Shown here one piece after another: positions 23,730-26,253 of a stretch of 26,253 bases of DNA. The notes beneath the pieces were generated by a model. The model had not been told where the DNA came from, made no database searches, and saw only the letters and a program-made list of their open reading frames with translations. The first letter of the stretch is position 1. Each line of letters begins with the position of its first letter. Source of the stretch: Actinomycetota bacterium (GTDB lineage: Bacteria > Actinomycetota > Thermoleophilia > Gaiellales > Gaiellaceae); contig VAXY01000022.1 of NCBI GenBank assembly GCA_005885085.1, positions 396 to 26,648 on the forward strand. Reading direction: 5' to 3'. Made by a program: the position numbers and the translations under genes.

Positions 23730-23737
23730 ACTATGCT
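23730..23737. promoter_or_regulatory. Overlapping divergent -10 boxes (UDG / BNR protein)
   Basis: The minus strand reads CATAGT at 23730-23735, 6 nt before the GTG at 23723. The plus strand reads TATGCT at 23732-23737, 7 nt before the GTG at 23745. The boxes share four base pairs. Confidence 0.45.
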
Positions 23738-23744
23738 GATGCGC

Positions 23745-25478
23745 GTGAGAGGACGCTTTGCGGCGCTCGCCGCCCTCTGCGCCGGGGTCTGTGTCACGAG
23801 CGCCCAAGCCGCTCCGCCGCCGCAGGGATTTCAGCCGGACGCCGCGTTCGCGGCGAGCTACGCACAGCGCAGTGTGGTCAGTGTCCCGGCGACGACGCAG
23901 CGCGTGAGCTGCTACGCGCCCGAGGTGCTGTACCCGGCGAGCCTGGCGCCGTCACAGGGATATCCGGACGGCGGCGTGACGCCCTGCACGGGTGCGGCGA
24001 CGACCGGCGAGCTGAACGGCCCGTTCCCGACGCAGGACGTGTCGAACCCGCCGCTCCGCGCGAAGGACTTCTCCGAATCCGACCTTCATGTCGACCCCAC
24101 GAGCCCGCGGCACCTGATCGCGGTCAGCAAGTGGTTCGTGAACGTCGAGGGCTACAACCACCTGACCGGGTTCTACGAGTCGTACGACGGCGGCGCCACC
24201 TGGCCGCAGCAAGGGCACATCCCCGGGTACGAGGGCTGGACGGACAACTCCGATCCGGTCGGGGCGTTCGACCCGTGGGGGAACTTCTACGCGGTCGTCC
24301 TGCCGTACATGTTCGGCTACCTCAGGGACGGGGAGCACTTCTTCCTCTCCCCGGACGTGAACCCCTCGCTGCCCAGGTCCGGCCTCGGAATCGCTGTGCG
24401 TCCGCGCGGCGCGGTGACCCCCGCGTCCTGGAACGTAATGCACAACGGGACACAGGACATGGTGGCGCGGACGCCGTTCAACGGCTCGTCCGTGTTCGAC
24501 AAGCAGTGGCTCGCCGTCGACATGAACCCGCGCAGCCGTCACTTCGGCCGCGTGTACGTGTCGTGGGCGATCGGCACCGGCGACCAGGGGCTCCGCGTGT
24601 ACGTCTCGTACGCGGACGCGCGGCGCAACGCGACGCACACGAACTGGTCGCGGCCGAGGCAGATTCTGCAGCAGACGCCGGGGATCGGCGAGAACGGGTC
24701 ACTTCCACACGTGACCCCGGACGGGCGCGTCTGGGTGGCGACGTCGAGCACACGGGGGCTCGGCGCCCCGTACACGATGTCGTTCACGTCCTCGCGTGAC
24801 GGCGGTCGGACGTGGGCGCGACGGCGCGTGATCGTCCGACACAACATCGGCGGGTACAGGAACACCACGTTCCGCGCCGCGTTCGGCGAGGCCTTCAACG
24901 TCGGGCCGCGCAAGGTGGGTCGGTTCTATCCGCTGTATGCGGTCTACGAGAACACGGGCGGGGACGGGTTGACCAAGCTGTTCATTCGGGCGTCCTTCGA
25001 CGGCGGCAGCCACTGGCGGACGCCGTTGCAGGTGGACGACAGCTCGGCCGAAGGAGAGGCGCTGCAACCGGGGATCGCCGTCGCTCCCAACGGACGCGTC
25101 GCCGTCGCCTTCTACGACCGGCGATTGCCCTGCCCGGCGCGCGACACGCCGGAGGCGTCGATCGCCGGGCTCCCGTTCGATCCACGGATGCCGTACGGCC
25201 GTGCGAACTACTGCATCAACGCGGCGATCCAGTTCTACACGGCGCGGCTGAAGCCGCTCGGTCACAACGTGCGGCTGTCGGCGCACACCTGGGACCCTCA
25301 GCTGTCCTCCCCCCGGCCAGAGTGCATCTGCTCGCCCGACAGCTTCATCGGCGACTACTTCGGCGTCGACTCGCGCGGCGGCTTCACGTACACGTCGTCC
25401 GTCGAGACGTACAACGCGGCGGGGGAGAACCCCGGGTACCACCAGCAGCAGCTGGTGTCGAAGCTCAGGACGCCGTAA
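23745..25478 (+). CDS. Secreted sialidase-like (BNR/Asp-box) beta-propeller protein
   Basis: 577 residues from GTG 23745. ATG 23733 would add four residues, but TATGCT lies 7 nt before the GTG. The N-terminus RGRFAALAALCAGVCVTSAQA is a signal peptide ending near AQA-A. The mature part shows repeated Asp-box motifs of the S-x-D-G-G-x-x-W type: ESYDGGATW, SSRDGGRTW and ASFDGGSHW, the hallmark of BNR/sialidase-superfamily propellers. No sialidase catalytic Arg triad can be assigned with confidence, so a glycan-binding or unknown extracellular role is as likely as exo-sialidase. A paired Cys pattern near the C-terminus (ECICSPDS) may form a disulfide. The convergent nitroreductase stop is 52 bp away. 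Confidence 0.8.
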   Translation: MRGRFAALAALCAGVCVTSAQAAPPPQGFQPDAAFAASYAQRSVVSVPATTQRVSCYAPEVLYPASLAPSQGYPDGGVTPCTGAATTGELNGPFPTQDVSNPPLRAKDFSESDLHVDPTSPRHLIAVSKWFVNVEGYNHLTGFYESYDGGATWPQQGHIPGYEGWTDNSDPVGAFDPWGNFYAVVLPYMFGYLRDGEHFFLSPDVNPSLPRSGLGIAVRPRGAVTPASWNVMHNGTQDMVARTPFNGSSVFDKQWLAVDMNPRSRHFGRVYVSWAIGTGDQGLRVYVSYADARRNATHTNWSRPRQILQQTPGIGENGSLPHVTPDGRVWVATSSTRGLGAPYTMSFTSSRDGGRTWARRRVIVRHNIGGYRNTTFRAAFGEAFNVGPRKVGRFYPLYAVYENTGGDGLTKLFIRASFDGGSHWRTPLQVDDSSAEGEALQPGIAVAPNGRVAVAFYDRRLPCPARDTPEASIAGLPFDPRMPYGRANYCINAAIQFYTARLKPLGHNVRLSAHTWDPQLSSPRPECICSPDSFIGDYFGVDSRGGFTYTSSVETYNAAGENPGYHQQQLVSKLRTP

Positions 25479-25487
25479 ATGGACGCG

Positions 25488-25500
25488 CGGGCAGAGCCCG
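25488..25500. terminator. Short GC hairpin between convergent genes
   Basis: CGGGC-AGA-GCCCG forms a 5-bp stem with a 3-nt loop in the 52-bp gap. There is no long T-run, so strength is doubtful. It could serve both strands. Confidence 0.35.
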
Positions 25501-25530
25501 TCCTCTAAAGCGGGCACCGCAAGCGTCGCC

Positions 25531-26112
25531 CTAGCAACGCTCCCAATGGACGAGATCGTCTACGGGCTTGCGCGCCTGCGTGAAACGGCTGGTGAGCCCG
25601 TTCCAGCTGGAGTCGTCGGCGGGCTTGCCGATCGTGATGCAGCAGGCGACATCGACGTCGTCCGGGATGTCGAGCAGCTCCTTGAACGGGGCGATCGCCT
25701 CGACGAATACGCCTAAGAGCCCCGCGGCATAGCCCTCGTCGATGGCGGCGAGCAGGATCAGCATCGCGGCCGCGCCAGCGTCGAAATGCCAGTACGGGAT
25801 CGGCCATTCGATCTCGCGGCCGTCGATCAGCTTGTCGGGCTTCCGGTAGCGGTCGTGATAGTCGTCCTCCCGCACGCCGACGACGATCAGCACGGGTGCT
25901 GCGTCGACCCAGCCGCGGCTGTCGAGCAGCTCCGCCAGCTCACGCCGCTTGTCGGCGTCCGTGACGACGATGAGCCGCTGACCCTGGCTGAAGCCGGCGC
26001 TCGGCGCTCGGCGTACGGTTCCGACGATGCGCTCGATCGTGGCGCGGTCGATCTGCTCGGGCTCGTACGCCCGCACCATCCGGCGACGCTCGAGGATCTT
26101 CCGCAGCTCCAC
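25531..26112 (-). CDS. Nitroreductase-family flavoprotein
   Basis: 193 residues from GTG 26112. The N-terminus ELRKILERRRMVRAYEP is the FMN-phosphate-binding RR-x(n)-R motif of the nitroreductase fold. It is followed by RRAPSAGFSQGQRLIVV (FMN and dimer contacts), a middle region with HFDAGAAAMLILLAAIDEG, a GLLGVF segment and the strand VACCITIGKPAD near the C-terminus. Such enzymes use NAD(P)H and FMN to reduce nitro-compounds, quinones or act in cofactor salvage. The natural substrate is unknown. A TATTCT box lies 6 nt before the GTG and no ribosome site is seen. Codons upstream of the GTG belong to the divergent acylphosphatase in antisense. Confidence 0.88.
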   Translation of the reverse strand: MELRKILERRRMVRAYEPEQIDRATIERIVGTVRRAPSAGFSQGQRLIVVTDADKRRELAELLDSRGWVDAAPVLIVVGVREDDYHDRYRKPDKLIDGREIEWPIPYWHFDAGAAAMLILLAAIDEGYAAGLLGVFVEAIAPFKELLDIPDDVDVACCITIGKPADDSSWNGLTSRFTQARKPVDDLVHWERC

Positions 26113-26117
26113 CGGGC

Positions 26118-26124
26118 GAGAATA
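26118..26124. promoter_or_regulatory. Divergent -10 boxes (nitroreductase / acylphosphatase)
   Basis: The minus strand reads TATTCT at 26119-26124, 6 nt before GTG 26112. The plus strand reads GAGAAT at 26118-26123, 7 nt before GTG 26131. Confidence 0.42.
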
Positions 26125-26130
26125 CGCCGC

Positions 26131-26253
26131 GTGATCCGCCGTCGCGTCGTCGTCCACGGGCACGTCCAAGGCGTGTTCTTCCGCGACTCCGTGCACAGGC
26201 TGGCGCAGCAGCACGGCGCCAGCGGCTGGATCGCAAACCGGTGGGACGGAACG
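26131..26253 (+). CDS. acyP: Acylphosphatase (3' end outside window)
   Basis: The first 41 residues from GTG 26131 to the window edge read RRRVVVHGHVQGVFFRDSVH, then ASGWIANRWDGT. This is the N-terminal half of acylphosphatase, a roughly 90-residue enzyme that hydrolyses carboxyl-phosphate bonds such as acetyl phosphate. The catalytic Arg is in VQGVFFRDS and the catalytic Asn in GWIANRWDGT. The spacing between them is normal. The gene diverges from the nitroreductase across 18 bp that hold both putative -10 boxes. Confidence 0.9.
   Translation, partial: MIRRRVVVHGHVQGVFFRDSVHRLAQQHGASGWIANRWDGT

Noticed and set aside
1..26253. CRISPR arrays, insertion sequences, prophage or integrase genes.
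   Set aside because: No regularly spaced repeats, terminal inverted repeats with a transposase frame, or phage-type proteins were found.

Overview
The window is a dense, high-GC stretch of a bacterial chromosome. The gene content (rplM-rpsI-glmM-glmS, acpS-nnr-alr, a YbdK-type glutamate-cysteine ligase, a GDE-type debranching enzyme) and the strong G/C preference at third codon positions suggest an actinobacterial lineage, most likely Thermoleophilia (Gaiellales/Solirubrobacterales). That placement is an inference from composition and gene order. There is no rRNA, tRNA, CRISPR array, transposase or phage gene. The only stretch over 300 bases without a confident gene is 14928-15315.

Layout. 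1-499 (-) is a zinc-ribbon NUDIX hydrolase cut by the window edge. 512-886 (+) is a cyclic-nucleotide-binding-domain protein, followed by the C-terminal relic of an alpha/beta hydrolase. 1003-1830 (-) is a beta-lactamase-family serine hydrolase, divergent from a RidA-family protein (1853-2239). 2252-3463 is a glutamate-cysteine ligase-like gene broken by two frameshifts. 3474-3932 is a peroxiredoxin with one in-frame TGA exactly at the peroxidatic cysteine, followed by a SECIS-like hairpin. I read it as a selenoprotein. It overlaps a polytopic GT-C-like membrane protein (3866-5788). Then come FabI (-), a secreted subtilase (+), an SDR oxidoreductase (+) with a probable CTG start, and a tight minus-strand operon: HAD phosphatase, acpS, nnr, alr and a methyltransferase (14927 down to 10714). 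After a 399-bp spaced direct repeat come, on +, an ArfB-like GGQ ribosome-rescue factor, a STAS-domain anti-anti-sigma-like protein, an aquaporin and a glycogen-debranching-type glucosidase. On the minus strand, mug-rplM-rpsI-glmM-glmS joins ribosomal proteins L13/S9 with UDP-GlcNAc precursor synthesis. The right end holds a secreted BNR/sialidase-like propeller (+), a nitroreductase (-) and the start of an acylphosphatase (+).

How they work together. GlmS and GlmM make glucosamine-6-P and then glucosamine-1-P, and Alr makes D-alanine, all for peptidoglycan. AcpS activates acyl carrier protein and FabI reduces enoyl-ACP in fatty-acid synthesis. Nnr repairs damaged NAD(P)H. The glutamate-cysteine ligase-like gene next to the cysteine-free, Sec-containing peroxiredoxin suggests a thiol-dependent peroxide defence.

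Two signals stand out. The first is the putative selenocysteine peroxiredoxin with its hairpin. The second is a recurrent -10-like hexamer (mostly TANNNT) 6-9 nt upstream of many first-gene start codons, often inside very short divergent intergenic gaps, which suggests widespread leaderless transcription. Several genes (serine hydrolase, glutamate-cysteine ligase, glmS) carry small frame-breaking duplications or deletions. Because glmS is normally essential, at least some of these may be assembly errors.
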